Shown here: one piece after another, positions 8,688-17,478 of the stretch
Numbering within the stretch: the stretch's first letter is position 1
Layout of the letters: each line of letters opens with the position of its first letter
Source: an uncultured Pseudobutyrivibrio sp.
Lineage (GTDB): Bacteria; Bacillota; Clostridia; Lachnospirales; Lachnospiraceae
Assembly (NCBI GenBank): GCA_902775195.1
Contig: CACYLQ010000022.1
Coordinates: forward strand, 1-40,668
DNA: 40,668 bases
Direction: 5' to 3'
The notes under the pieces: generated by a model
What the model saw: only the letters and a program-made list of their open reading frames with translations
What the model was told of the DNA's origin: nothing
The model's database searches: none
Made by a program: the position numbers and the translations under genes

Positions 8688-10037
8688 ATGGATAAGCAAA
8701 AGAAATTAGAAACAGGAAAGGTATGGCAGGTAATAGCTTCCCTTGCTATTCCAACAGTAATCATTACTCTTGTAATGGTTGTATATAATATGGCAGATGT
8801 TTTCTTTATTGGAAAAACAGGTGACGCGCGAATGATTAATGCAATATCTGTATGTATGCCAATTTTCCCAATTATACAGGCATTTGGAACATTAATTGGA
8901 GCCGGTGGTTGTACAGCAATATCTGTTGCACTAGGAAAGAAGGATATTGAAAACAGTAAAAGAATTTCAAGCTTTTGTTTTTGGTTTTGCGTAGTTATCG
9001 GATTATTAATGGCATTGGTACTTAACATTTTCACAGAACCGTTGATTTCAATGCTTGGGGCAGCTGATAGCTATAGAGATTTTGCTGCTTTATACCTTAG
9101 ATTTTTAGCTTTAGGGTGTCCATTTATGATGTTTGCAAATGGATTTGTAAATATCATAAGAGCTGATGGTTCTATGAAGGAGCCTATGATTGCAAATCTT
9201 TCTGGAACCATTACAAATATCATTTTAGATCCTATATTTATATTAGGATTTGGCATGGGTGTAACTGGTGCAGCAGTAGCAACAGTAATTGGAAATATTC
9301 TATCATCAGTTATTTTATTTAAGCTTTTGAAGAACAAGAAGGATTATTTATCATTATCACCAAAGAATATAAAGCTGGATTATGAATCTGCAATTCATCC
9401 AATGATACTGGGACTTCCAATAGCTTCAGGGACAGTTCTTATGAGTGTCTCATATATGGTACTTAATAATTTACTATTAAATGTAGGTGCGGATGCTCAG
9501 GGAGCATTTGGAATTAGCCGCTCTATCATGCTTTTATCTACAACAACCCAGCTAGGTATATGTATGGGTGTGCAGCCGGCTGTTTCTTACAATTTTGGTA
9601 GAGGAAATATTGAAAGAGTAAAAGAATTCATTGTTAAGACAACAATAGCTTGCATGATATTTGGTTTGGTGGTAGCGCTACTTTGTATAGGTGGAAGAGA
9701 TATACTAATGAAAGCCTTTATAGATGATGCAAGTATTGCAATGTATGGAAGACAAATCCTGATTGGATGCTTTATTACAGCTCCTATTTATTCTATATAT
9801 CAATCTGCAGTTACTTTTTTACAGGCAACAGATAAGGCGGCCGCAAGTACAGTTATTACTCTAATCAGACAAGGAGGCGTTCTAATCCCTGCAATGATTA
9901 TACTAAACGCCTTATTTGGATTTAGTGGACTAATATTTTGTTTTGCAGTAGTAGATATAGTTGCAGCTATTGTGGGAGTAATAGTTTTGACAAATCATAT
10001 TAGAGTATTATGTGCAGACCCAGTTATGGTATTATAA
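8688..10037 (+). CDS. MATE family multidrug/Na+ antiporter-type efflux protein
   Basis: A 449-residue protein with twelve predicted membrane helices in two homologous halves, typical of MatE proteins in length. Family-like segments are PTVIITLVMVVYNMADVFFIG near the N-terminus, GAGGCTAISVALGKKD and NIIRADGSMKEPM. It is expected to export cationic compounds by exchange with Na+ or H+. The start at 8688 follows AAGGAG (8674-8679). A longer frame beginning at 8526 lies inside the upstream kinase-like gene in another reading frame and has no support. It is probably in one transcript with the upstream gene; the next gene follows after 33 bases. Confidence 0.92.
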   Translation: MDKQKKLETGKVWQVIASLAIPTVIITLVMVVYNMADVFFIGKTGDARMINAISVCMPIFPIIQAFGTLIGAGGCTAISVALGKKDIENSKRISSFCFWFCVVIGLLMALVLNIFTEPLISMLGAADSYRDFAALYLRFLALGCPFMMFANGFVNIIRADGSMKEPMIANLSGTITNIILDPIFILGFGMGVTGAAVATVIGNILSSVILFKLLKNKKDYLSLSPKNIKLDYESAIHPMILGLPIASGTVLMSVSYMVLNNLLLNVGADAQGAFGISRSIMLLSTTTQLGICMGVQPAVSYNFGRGNIERVKEFIVKTTIACMIFGLVVALLCIGGRDILMKAFIDDASIAMYGRQILIGCFITAPIYSIYQSAVTFLQATDKAAASTVITLIRQGGVLIPAMIILNALFGFSGLIFCFAVVDIVAAIVGVIVLTNHIRVLCADPVMVL

Positions 10038-10070
10038 GAAAAAATAACCAAATGGGGATCAGATTATAAA

Positions 10071-10988
10071 ATGGCTGAGAAAATAATAGAGTTAATTAAG
10101 AAATTTGCCACAACTACAATTAGTTTTAAACTATGGAAAGCTTTATTATGGTTTTCAATATCAGGGATAGTTTTAGTATTATGCTTGCTTAATGGTGAAA
10201 TTATCCCTGATTTTCTTGAATATATCGTATATGCAATAACCTTTTATCTATTGTTAATTCTAGGATTTGCCATATATAGAGATGGTGTGCCTTTTGCTAT
10301 CAGTATTGGAGAAAGCTTACCGATTGTTGGCGATATGATAAAAAACATTAGATATAGGCAAAGAATATTTCTTTATTTTGGCGGATTAATGAATACTCTT
10401 TATCTTGTCTTTTATTTTGTTGTAGCATACATATATAAATCTAGATGGTTTTATGTAATAGGCCTTTATAATCTTTGTATTGCAGTAATCAGGTGGTATT
10501 TATCCCACAAAGAGCATAAGATAGCTGTTATGCTTAGGGAAGATGAAAAGGGACCTTATGAATGTAAAATAATAAGAAATGTAGCAAGGCTTCTATTTCT
10601 TATGAACTCTGTCACTGCGGTAATGGGATTACTCATTATCTTTAATGAGGATACATTCGAATATCATTTTATTATTTTATATGCAATGGCCTTGTATGTG
10701 TTTGTAAGGCTAATCACATTGATTGTTTTTATAGCCCAAAACAAGCCACACAACTTTGGAATATGGAAGGCAGTGCAATTGATAAATCTTGCTGTAACAC
10801 TTGTAATGCTGTTTACATTTCAGACAGCTTTACTACACATGTGTGGAGCTGATGCCAAAACAAGGGAACATTTTAATGCAATGACTGGAAGTGCAGTCTT
10901 TTTTATTAATCAGGGAATTGTTATCTGGTTGATGAAATATAGCAAAAGGTTAGGGGTAGAAGAAAGAAGTCTGGAGAATCAATCATGA
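10071..10988 (+). CDS. eight-helix membrane protein of unknown function, partner of adjacent kinase
   Basis: A 305-residue protein with about eight hydrophobic helices (near residues 20-40, 48-68, 98-122, 125-145, 168-190, 198-222, 230-255, 268-288) and short polar loops. I recognise no enzyme motif or named family. Its stop codon overlaps the start of the histidine kinase gene (ATGA at 10985-10988), so translation is coupled. The kinase itself has almost no extracellular part. I infer that this protein may act as its sensor or cargo partner, as in other systems where intramembrane-sensing kinases pair with a transporter. The start follows a weak GGGGATC site. Confidence 0.75.
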   Translation: MAEKIIELIKKFATTTISFKLWKALLWFSISGIVLVLCLLNGEIIPDFLEYIVYAITFYLLLILGFAIYRDGVPFAISIGESLPIVGDMIKNIRYRQRIFLYFGGLMNTLYLVFYFVVAYIYKSRWFYVIGLYNLCIAVIRWYLSHKEHKIAVMLREDEKGPYECKIIRNVARLLFLMNSVTAVMGLLIIFNEDTFEYHFIILYAMALYVFVRLITLIVFIAQNKPHNFGIWKAVQLINLAVTLVMLFTFQTALLHMCGADAKTREHFNAMTGSAVFFINQGIVIWLMKYSKRLGVEERSLENQS

Positions 10989-12025
10989 CTGGTAAGAAGA
11001 AAAATCCTAAGAAAAATAAAATAAAAGGGTTTCGCTGGGTATATGTGATTGGTTCTATTGTTGTTATAGGCGGTGTTATGGGCTATGGTGCCATAGGTTC
11101 AGTGGTATTTGATTTTGATGATAGAAGTTCTCTTACAATGCTTGCAATGATACCTATAATGACCACCATATACTATTTGGCTATGAAACCGGTAGTAACT
11201 AAGCTATCTGGCAGAATTGATGAATTGACAAAGGCCATGGACGAGGTGGCAGGCGGAAACTTAGATTATCAGATAGATATAAAAAAAGCTGGAGAATTTG
11301 AAAAGGCATACAGTCAGTTTAACACTATGGCTCTTGAGCTTAAAAAGACAAAAGAGGAAATGGTAGATTTCACAAATGAGTTTGCTCATGAGTTTAAAAC
11401 ACCTATAACAGCTATCAGCGGGTTTTCAGAATATCTTTTAGAAACAGGAAGGGATTTAGAGACCCCTGAACGAATTGAGCAGCTCACCATGATTTCTGAG
11501 GAATCTAAAAGACTTCTTAATCTATCAATGAACACACTGCTTTTATCTAAAGTAGATGCTATGCAGGTTGTAGATAATAAAGAAGAATACGATTTGGCAG
11601 AGCAACTTCGTAAATGCGTTATTATATTATCGAAAGCCCTTGATAAAAAGAACATTGAATTAGAAATGGATGAGGATTTAACTTTGCCATATTATGGAAA
11701 TGAGGAATTGCTTCAGCAGGTATGGCTTAATCTTTTAAATAATGCTATTAAATTCACATCTAAAAATGGAAGAATAGAGATAGAGGGATATTCTACTGAT
11801 GAGGAGATTATTGTTTCCATAAGTGATAATGGAATAGGCATGGACAAAAAGACCATGGAAAGAATTTTTGATAAGTATTACCAAAACGATTCCTCCAGTG
11901 TAGCCAAGGGCAGCGGAATAGGGCTTGCTATTGTAAAGCGGATTGTTACTCTTTGTGGGGGAAACATCCAGGTATCAAGTAAGATAAACGAAGGTACAAC
12001 ATTCACTGTGAATTTACCAGTTTAA
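10985..12025 (+). CDS. intramembrane-sensing histidine kinase (HAMP-HisKA-HATPase_c)
   Basis: A 346-residue kinase. A lysine-rich cytosolic start is followed by two membrane helices (about 18-38 and 50-68) with only about a dozen residues between them. Then come a HAMP linker (about 70-118), HisKA with H135 in AHEFKTPITA, and HATPase_c with NLLNNAIKFT (N box), SDNGIGMD (G1) and GSGIGLAIVKRI (G2). The missing periplasmic sensor domain marks it as an intramembrane-sensing type. It overlaps the upstream 8-TM gene by four bases and the downstream regulator frame begins at its stop codon, forming a three-gene unit. Confidence 0.93.
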   Translation: MTGKKKNPKKNKIKGFRWVYVIGSIVVIGGVMGYGAIGSVVFDFDDRSSLTMLAMIPIMTTIYYLAMKPVVTKLSGRIDELTKAMDEVAGGNLDYQIDIKKAGEFEKAYSQFNTMALELKKTKEEMVDFTNEFAHEFKTPITAISGFSEYLLETGRDLETPERIEQLTMISEESKRLLNLSMNTLLLSKVDAMQVVDNKEEYDLAEQLRKCVIILSKALDKKNIELEMDEDLTLPYYGNEELLQQVWLNLLNNAIKFTSKNGRIEIEGYSTDEEIIVSISDNGIGMDKKTMERIFDKYYQNDSSSVAKGSGIGLAIVKRIVTLCGGNIQVSSKINEGTTFTVNLPV

Positions 12026-12036
12026 TGGGGTGCAAT

Positions 12037-12708
12037 ATGGTACGAATATTATTAATTGAAGATGAAAAGCCAGTAAGGGAGCTTACTAAGGTTAAACTGA
12101 GAGATAAATATGAGATACTAGAGGCCGAAGATGGACTGAAGGCATTTGATGTATTAGAACGTGAAAAGGTGGATTTAATAATCGTTGATGTGATGATGCC
12201 AAACATGGATGGTTATGAATTTGTGTCAGAGCTTCGAAGCACAAAGGATGAAACTCCAGTAATTATGCTTACTGCTATGGATTCGTTTTTACATAAAAAG
12301 AAAGGGTATAATCTGGGTATAGATGAATACCTTACCAAGCCTATAGATTATGAAGAATTAACATGGCATATAGAGGCAATTCTTAGAAGATACAAAATTA
12401 ATAGCGAGAAAGAGATTGTAATTGGAGATTTTTCTCTATCAGAAGCTTCCATGTCCGCCACTGTTTCAGGTAGAAAGGTTGATTTAACTGAAACAGAATT
12501 CAAGCTGTTACATAAACTATTATCCTACCCAGGAGTAATATTTACAAAGCAGCAGCTTATGGATGAAATATGGGGATATGATTCAGAGACGGATTATAGC
12601 ACTATAAAGGTTTATATAAATCGTATACGTAATAAAATCGGTGAATGCAAAGAATTTGAAATAATATCCGCAAGAGGAGTAGGCTATAAAGTGGAGATAG
12701 ATGATTAG
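12037..12708 (+). CDS. OmpR/PhoB-family response regulator
   Basis: A 223-residue regulator with a receiver domain (1-115; phosphoacceptor D51 in LIIVDVMMPNMDG, Lys in LTKPIDY) and an OmpR-type winged helix (about 128-223; TETEFKLLHKLLSYPG, GYDSETDYSTIKVYINRIRNKI, ARGVGYKV). The ATG at 12037 is preferred because GGGG sits six bases upstream and the protein then begins MVRILLIEDE; the frame-extending ATG at 12025 overlaps the kinase stop codon and would add four residues. It is the cognate partner of the kinase just upstream. The phosphoacceptor and DNA-binding domains look intact. Confidence 0.93.
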   Translation: MVRILLIEDEKPVRELTKVKLRDKYEILEAEDGLKAFDVLEREKVDLIIVDVMMPNMDGYEFVSELRSTKDETPVIMLTAMDSFLHKKKGYNLGIDEYLTKPIDYEELTWHIEAILRRYKINSEKEIVIGDFSLSEASMSATVSGRKVDLTETEFKLLHKLLSYPGVIFTKQQLMDEIWGYDSETDYSTIKVYINRIRNKIGECKEFEIISARGVGYKVEIDD

Positions 12709-12735
12709 GTAAAATAGTGCTATGTGACATCAAAT

Positions 12736-12765
12736 TTGTTTTTACTAGTATTAATTTGTTACAAT
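12736..12765 (+). promoter_or_regulatory. possible promoter before the YkvI-RR-HK operon
   Basis: TTGTTT (12736-12741), an 18-base gap and TACAAT (12760-12765) lie 31 bases before the YkvI-like start codon. The match is moderate in AT-rich sequence. It would separate this operon from the preceding three-gene unit. Confidence 0.4.
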
Positions 12766-12796
12766 AATAATATAACCAGATTAAAGGAGGTATGTT

Positions 12797-14032
12797 GTGA
12801 CAAAAAAATACTTAAAGATAGCATTGGCATACGTGGGAGTTATAGTTGGCGCAGGCCTTTCTTCAGGACAGGATTTGATGCAGTACTTCGTGAGTTTTGG
12901 AAGGCAGGGAATTATAGGCGTAATTCTTCTTGCAGTTTTAAATATAGTTTTTGGAAAAATAATTGTTACGTTGGGGTGTTATTATGATTCGGATAGCCAC
13001 CAGGATGTTTTAGAACAGGTGGCACATCCTATTATTACAAAAATAATAGATTTCACATTGATTGTGTCGGGATTTATCATCTTTTTCGTAATGATTGCAG
13101 GGGCAGGTGCAAATCTTCATCAGCAGTTTGATTTTCCAAGCTGGTTAGGTGCGCTTATTTGTGCATTGTTAGTTATCATAGTCTCATTTATGGATTTCGA
13201 TAAAATTACATCTGTACTTGGAATATTTACTCCAATAATCATAGTGATGATTGTTGCAATCACTGCATATACTTATATAGGTCATAGCTACGATTGGAGC
13301 AATATCTATCATGTGGCAGAAGAGCTTCCATCTCCAATGCCAAATGTAATATTATCAGCAATTAATTACTACTCACTTTGTGCAGTGACAGGTGTTTCCA
13401 TGGCATTTGTGCTTGGAGGTTCTGTAGTAAGAATAGGTGTTGCGGAAAAGGGTGGTGCTATAGGTGGAGCGCTAATTGGCGTGATAGTATTATGTGCTTA
13501 TGGTGCTCTTTTAGCTAACGTTGAAAGTATTTCTACCGCAGAAATACCAATGTTAGCCATAGTAGCAAGCATAAATCCTGTTTTCGCACATATTTATACT
13601 TTTACTATTTTTGCGTTAATCTTTAATACAGCATTTAGCTTAAGCTATGCCTTGGCAAAGAGACTTTCAGGAAATGATAATAAAAAGCTTCATATTATTT
13701 TGATTACAGTAGTGGTTGTAGGGTATCTGTGCAGCTTCGCAGGCTTTAAAAAGCTGGTTTCATTGATGTATCCAGTTTTAGGTTACATAGGCATTCTTCT
13801 TTTGGGAGTACTGCTTGCAGCATGGATTAGAGAAAAGCAAAATATCATGAAAGAAAAAATGCTTCGTAGGAAGATGATTGCTGTAGAAAAGAAGAAATAT
13901 GATGACGAGCAGGAATATACATTAAAGGATAAAAAGCTATTTAAGAAGCTTGCTGAGGAATCAGTGCTTGATGCTTCCGATATAAAACAAGAAGTGAAGG
14001 ATGTTGTAAAGGAAGAACAGGATAATAATTAA
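12797..14032 (+). CDS. YkvI-like membrane protein (putative transporter fold)
   Basis: A 411-residue protein with about ten membrane helices (residues 8-345) and a charged cytosolic tail of about 60 residues rich in Lys and Glu, probably coiled-coil. The N-terminal VGVIVGAGLSSGQDLMQYF with a broken first helix is like the YkvI family, which appears related to amino-acid/polyamine/sodium symporters of the LeuT fold. The start is GTG, supported by AAGGAGG (12784-12790). Its stop codon shares one base with the start of the next response regulator, so the three genes are one operon. By position it may serve as transporter or as sensor for the downstream kinase, which lacks an extracellular domain. 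Confidence 0.82.
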   Translation: MTKKYLKIALAYVGVIVGAGLSSGQDLMQYFVSFGRQGIIGVILLAVLNIVFGKIIVTLGCYYDSDSHQDVLEQVAHPIITKIIDFTLIVSGFIIFFVMIAGAGANLHQQFDFPSWLGALICALLVIIVSFMDFDKITSVLGIFTPIIIVMIVAITAYTYIGHSYDWSNIYHVAEELPSPMPNVILSAINYYSLCAVTGVSMAFVLGGSVVRIGVAEKGGAIGGALIGVIVLCAYGALLANVESISTAEIPMLAIVASINPVFAHIYTFTIFALIFNTAFSLSYALAKRLSGNDNKKLHIILITVVVVGYLCSFAGFKKLVSLMYPVLGYIGILLLGVLLAAWIREKQNIMKEKMLRRKMIAVEKKKYDDEQEYTLKDKKLFKKLAEESVLDASDIKQEVKDVVKEEQDNN

Positions 14033-14703
14033 TGGTAAAAATACTTTTAGTTGAGGATAACTCTGATTTAAATTTAACAGTTTGTAGACATCTTAATCTT
14101 AATAATTATATGGCATTCGGCTGTACTAATGCGCTGGATGCTTATGATATTCTGTATGATAATAAGATAGACTTAATCATATCTGATATTATGATGCCTG
14201 ATGTTGACGGATTTGAATTTGCAAAAAATGTAAGAGAAGAGAATCCTAATATACCTATTATTTTCATGAGTGCAAAAGATGATCTTGATTCAAAAAAACA
14301 AGGATTTCATATAGGCATTGATGATTATATGGTTAAACCTATTGATTTAGATGAGCTTTTACTTAGAATAGAGGCCATTCTTCGGAGGGCCAATATTTCC
14401 AGCTCAAATAAACTTTCTATTGGAACTTTTGAAATGGATGAGGAATCAATGTCGGTGACTTTGGACGGCGAAGAAATTCCATTTACAACAAAAGAGTTTC
14501 AGCTTTTGTTTAAGCTGTTAAGTTATCCTAATCATGCCTTTTCAAGAAATCAGCTTTTAGAGGAGCTGGGCGGTCTTGATAATGAAAGCACCCCTCGTTC
14601 TATAGATGTATTCATTACAAATATCAGGGCAAAGCTTGAAGGCTGTACTAGTTTTAAAATAGTTACTGTTAGAGGAATAGGGTATAAAGGAGTAATACAA
14701 TGA
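14032..14703 (+). CDS. OmpR/PhoB-family response regulator
   Basis: A 223-residue regulator with a receiver domain (phosphoacceptor D52 in LIISDIMMPDVDG; Lys in MVKPIDL) and an OmpR-type winged helix (about 128-223; TTKEFQLLFKLLSYPNHAF, RSIDVFITNIRAKL, VRGIGYKG). It is clearly a paralogue of the regulator at 12037, with shared segments such as GIDDY/GIDEY, PIDLDEL/PIDYEEL and LLSYP. It overlaps YkvI by one base upstream and the kinase by four bases downstream (ATGA), so all three are translationally coupled. Confidence 0.93.
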   Translation: MVKILLVEDNSDLNLTVCRHLNLNNYMAFGCTNALDAYDILYDNKIDLIISDIMMPDVDGFEFAKNVREENPNIPIIFMSAKDDLDSKKQGFHIGIDDYMVKPIDLDELLLRIEAILRRANISSSNKLSIGTFEMDEESMSVTLDGEEIPFTTKEFQLLFKLLSYPNHAFSRNQLLEELGGLDNESTPRSIDVFITNIRAKLEGCTSFKIVTVRGIGYKGVIQ

Positions 14704-15785
14704 GATTAATCCAAAAGCTATTTGATTGTCCGCAAGATTCAAGAGTCGAAGTTACTATTTTATCCCCTAAAGCAACTATCGTAAATGCGATAGTAATTAT
14801 TATTTATTCGGGATTATTGCTTAGTATTTATGATAATATCAGTTTTTCTCCTGAAAATAGTTATTTTTTGGTAGGCTCTATATTAACGCTGATTGTTGTG
14901 GCGGCAGTATGCATATCTGCCCTTAGTAGCTATGTTCATTATATAAAATATACAAAACCACTGTTAAATCTTGCACATGCTGCAGGAGAGGTGGCAGCTG
15001 GTAATTACAAAATTCAACTTCCTCCACATAGAAGAGATGGAAGGATTGACGAAATTGATGCTCTATATCAAGATTTCAACACCATGGTTAGAGAGCTTGA
15101 TTCTACAGAAATGCTAAAGAGCAGCTTCATATCTAATATTTCCCATGAGCTTAAAACACCTATAGCCATTATATCTAATTATTCAACATTACTTGTGAAA
15201 GATAATTTGTCTGCAAAGGAAAAGCAGGAATATTTAGAAAAGATAAAGAATACTGTGGCTGATCTATCGGAGCTAATTACTAATATTCTTCAGATAAGCA
15301 AGCTCGACAATAACCAGATAAAAACCAATATTGAAAGATTTAATTATTGCGAAGAACTGATTCAGTGCATACTTGCACGGGAAACAGTTCTAGATGATAA
15401 GAATATTGATTTACAGTTGGAAATCCCTGATGAACTTTATATTGAAAGTGACTTAGGTCTTTTAAAAATAGTCATCAATAATATTTTATCCAATGCAATT
15501 AAATTTACACCTGATAGTGGAAATATTTCTATTAGCTTAAAGGACGAAGAAAGATTTGCCAGTCTTACAATAACAGATAATGGCTGTGGCATGGATGAAA
15601 ATACCATGAGGCATATATTTGATAAGTTCTATCAGGCAGATACATCTCACAAGACAAAAGGAAATGGACTTGGCCTTGCTATGGTAAGGCAGATTGTTAA
15701 TCTATTAAATGGAAACATTGAAGTTACAAGCAAATTAGGCGAAGGATCTACATTTATAGTTTCTCTTCCTAAATGTAAATCCTAA
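14700..15785 (+). CDS. histidine kinase (HAMP-HisKA-HATPase_c) with minimal extracellular loop
   Basis: A 361-residue kinase. Two membrane helices (about 26-46 and 58-82) enclose a loop of only about a dozen residues; then HAMP (about 85-140), HisKA with H149 in SHELKTPIAI, and HATPase_c with NNILSNAIKFT, TDNGCGMD and GNGLGLAMVRQI. It is paralogous to the kinase at 10985 and shares its lack of a sensor domain. It is encoded directly after its partner regulator and the YkvI-like protein. A strong hairpin with T-run follows 35 bases after the stop codon. Confidence 0.93.
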   Translation: MRLIQKLFDCPQDSRVEVTILSPKATIVNAIVIIIYSGLLLSIYDNISFSPENSYFLVGSILTLIVVAAVCISALSSYVHYIKYTKPLLNLAHAAGEVAAGNYKIQLPPHRRDGRIDEIDALYQDFNTMVRELDSTEMLKSSFISNISHELKTPIAIISNYSTLLVKDNLSAKEKQEYLEKIKNTVADLSELITNILQISKLDNNQIKTNIERFNYCEELIQCILARETVLDDKNIDLQLEIPDELYIESDLGLLKIVINNILSNAIKFTPDSGNISISLKDEERFASLTITDNGCGMDENTMRHIFDKFYQADTSHKTKGNGLGLAMVRQIVNLLNGNIEVTSKLGEGSTFIVSLPKCKS

Positions 15786-15820
15786 CAATTCCCTAACAAA
15801 ACTCTAATATTTCACTAATA

Positions 15821-15879
15821 AAACTCCTATATCATATCCCTGTAATCGAAAAGGACAGGGATTGAATAGGAGTTTTTTT
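15821..15879 (+). terminator. terminator-like hairpin whose 3' arm contains the next gene's ribosome binding site
   Basis: Outer stem of 10 perfect pairs (15821-15830 with 15866-15875), a small internal bulge, inner stem of 8 perfect pairs (15836-15843 with 15855-15862), an 11-base loop and a seven-T run ending at 15879. The ATG of the next gene starts at 15880. Its Shine-Dalgarno AGGAG (15868-15872) is inside the 3' arm. The element can end the upstream operon and, in read-through or separately started RNA, would hide the ribosome binding site. Confidence 0.8.
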
Positions 15880-16254
15880 ATGGAAGAAAAATTATTGACA
15901 GAAGAACAAAAAAGTAGGATTCATCAATTGGAATTTTACTACAAGGAAGCCACAAAGTATGTGAGACCTGCTACAGATAATGAATTATTTTCTTTAGTGG
16001 TAAAACTAGATGAAAATATTAGAAGGCGGGCGACAGCTATGGCGGTAGCGCAAGGTATATTTGGAGGACTTCTCTTGTTTACTGGATATAATTTTTTAAC
16101 CCGGTTATCTGGTTCCTTTTTGGCAGGAATAATTATTTTTTGCATAGGAGCAGTCAATATCGCTTTATCATATCCCCTATATAATCATCTAGTTGCAAAG
16201 GCTAGAAAAAAATATGCACCTGTCGTATTAACAGTAACCAAATATTTAGGTTAG
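15880..16254 (+). CDS. small two-helix membrane protein, unknown function
   Basis: A 124-residue protein with a polar, charged N-terminal half (about 1-60) and two membrane helices (about 61-80 and 85-107) that form a hairpin, followed by a short basic tail. I do not recognise the family. The ATG at 15880 is seven bases after AGGAG (15868-15872). A TTG at 15862 would extend the frame by six residues but lies in the hairpin and has no ribosome binding site. Expression may be controlled by that hairpin. The lipoprotein gene starts 17 bases downstream, so the two form a likely pair. Confidence 0.75.
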   Translation: MEEKLLTEEQKSRIHQLEFYYKEATKYVRPATDNELFSLVVKLDENIRRRATAMAVAQGIFGGLLLFTGYNFLTRLSGSFLAGIIIFCIGAVNIALSYPLYNHLVAKARKKYAPVVLTVTKYLG

Positions 16255-16271
16255 AAAGAAGAGGTATCACT

Positions 16272-17336
16272 ATGAAAAAAAGAGCAGCAGTATTATCAAC
16301 TATACTTGCAGTATCAATGGCAGCAACAGGATGTGGAAATCTTGCGGCTACAGCACCTACACAGGAAGCAGCCGCTGTAGCTGAGACAGCAGCTACAAAA
16401 ACTAATGCAGTATCCGATAAGACAGATCCAAATTCACCAGATTATGTAATCGAGCTTGATCCACAGTATAATGTTCCTACAGATGAATTGTTAAAAACAT
16501 TTCCTATTGAATACCAGACACCTGCAGAGACTGAATTATCAAAGAAGATTCAAAACAGAATGTTAAATGGCTTTAACAGATGGAACATGGGCTACGATGC
16601 ATGGGAGCATTGGGGCGAAGTATTATACCATGATGATTCAATCTACAATGTAAATGGTGTTAAGCTTACACTTGATGAATATCAGACAGCAATGGATATG
16701 TCATTAAAGAAATTAGATATTCAGATGGGTACCTTCAAAAACATGGTACTTGTAGATGATTGGATGGCTATTCAATATGACATTGTAAACATTGATAGAG
16801 CAACAGGCGAAAAGCACCCAGGAACAACAATGGAGTTTGCAAAGTTTGGTGATTACGGCGAGCTTGGTGCCAAAGTTGATGAAGGCTGGGGCGGTGTAAA
16901 GAACGAAAGCTATGATGGAACAATGCATACAGATAATTTAGAGGAGAAGTATCCAGTAGTATATCCTACAACAATTGACACTGAGCTTGGAAAGCAGATG
17001 AAGGCAGCTATTCTTAATGATTTTGAAAACTATAACTCAGGCTATGGGGCATGGGACAAGTGGACTGATGAATTCTATGCTGAAAATGCATCACTAAACT
17101 ATAAGGGTGATGATGTTTCACTGGATGAGTACAAGGATATTGTTAAGGATGAGATTGGAAATACCAGCAGAGTTCGTATAAACAATATCCTGGTATCTGA
17201 GGATTGGGCAGCTATCCACTTCTGGACTGTAACAACAAATGAGGATGGAACAAAGGAAGCTGATAATCACATGCAGTTCTTACATTTTGTACAAAATGGT
17301 GATAAGGTGCAGGTAGATAACTGCTTTATGAAATAA
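16272..17336 (+). CDS. lipoprotein with two tandem SnoaL/NTF2-like domains
   Basis: A 354-residue exported lipoprotein. The signal peptide ends in the lipobox AATGC, with C21 as the lipidated residue. An Ala/Thr-rich linker leads to two homologous units (about 75-215 and 230-354). Each repeats the pattern N-x-G-Y-x-A-W...W...Y...L-x-x-Y followed by beta strands (MGYDAWEHWGEVLYHDD versus SGYGAWDKWTDEFYAEN; VDDWMAIQYDIV versus SEDWAAIHFWTV). This matches the cone-shaped SnoaL/NTF2 fold, which binds small ligands or has lost enzyme activity. It probably acts at the outer face of the membrane. Ligand unknown. A terminator follows directly. Ribosome binding site AAGAGG precedes the start. Confidence 0.8.
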   Translation: MKKRAAVLSTILAVSMAATGCGNLAATAPTQEAAAVAETAATKTNAVSDKTDPNSPDYVIELDPQYNVPTDELLKTFPIEYQTPAETELSKKIQNRMLNGFNRWNMGYDAWEHWGEVLYHDDSIYNVNGVKLTLDEYQTAMDMSLKKLDIQMGTFKNMVLVDDWMAIQYDIVNIDRATGEKHPGTTMEFAKFGDYGELGAKVDEGWGGVKNESYDGTMHTDNLEEKYPVVYPTTIDTELGKQMKAAILNDFENYNSGYGAWDKWTDEFYAENASLNYKGDDVSLDEYKDIVKDEIGNTSRVRINNILVSEDWAAIHFWTVTTNEDGTKEADNHMQFLHFVQNGDKVQVDNCFMK

Positions 17337-17350
17337 TGATTTTTAAGTGG

Positions 17351-17378
17351 AGGCCATGGCGTGAAGCCATGGCCTTTT
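17351..17378 (+). terminator. intrinsic terminator after the tandem-domain lipoprotein
   Basis: GGCCATGGC (17352-17360) pairs with GCCATGGCC (17366-17374) around a five-base loop, followed by four T. The GC-rich stem stands out in this AT-rich region. It lies 15 bases after the stop codon at 17336. Confidence 0.88.
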
Positions 17379-17400
17379 GCAAAATGTGAAATAGAAAATG

Positions 17401-17430
17401 CAGAATATGAAACAGGCACAGAATATGAAA
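17401..17430 (+). repeat. direct repeat before the GH43 gene
   Basis: CAGAATATGAAA occurs at 17401-17412 and again at 17419-17430, 18 bases apart. TATAAT at 17440-17445 follows, 33 bases before the GH43 start. The repeat could be an activator site over a promoter lacking a good -35 box; a role is inference. Confidence 0.4.
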
Positions 17431-17478
17431 ATAATTATATATAATGAGAGCATAAAGAAACTGCAAAGGAGAATACAA

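Noticed and set aside
17398-17478. Upstream extension of the GH43 protein
   Set aside because: The translated part comes from a DNA direct repeat and promoter-like sequence; AAAGGAG marks the start at 17479.
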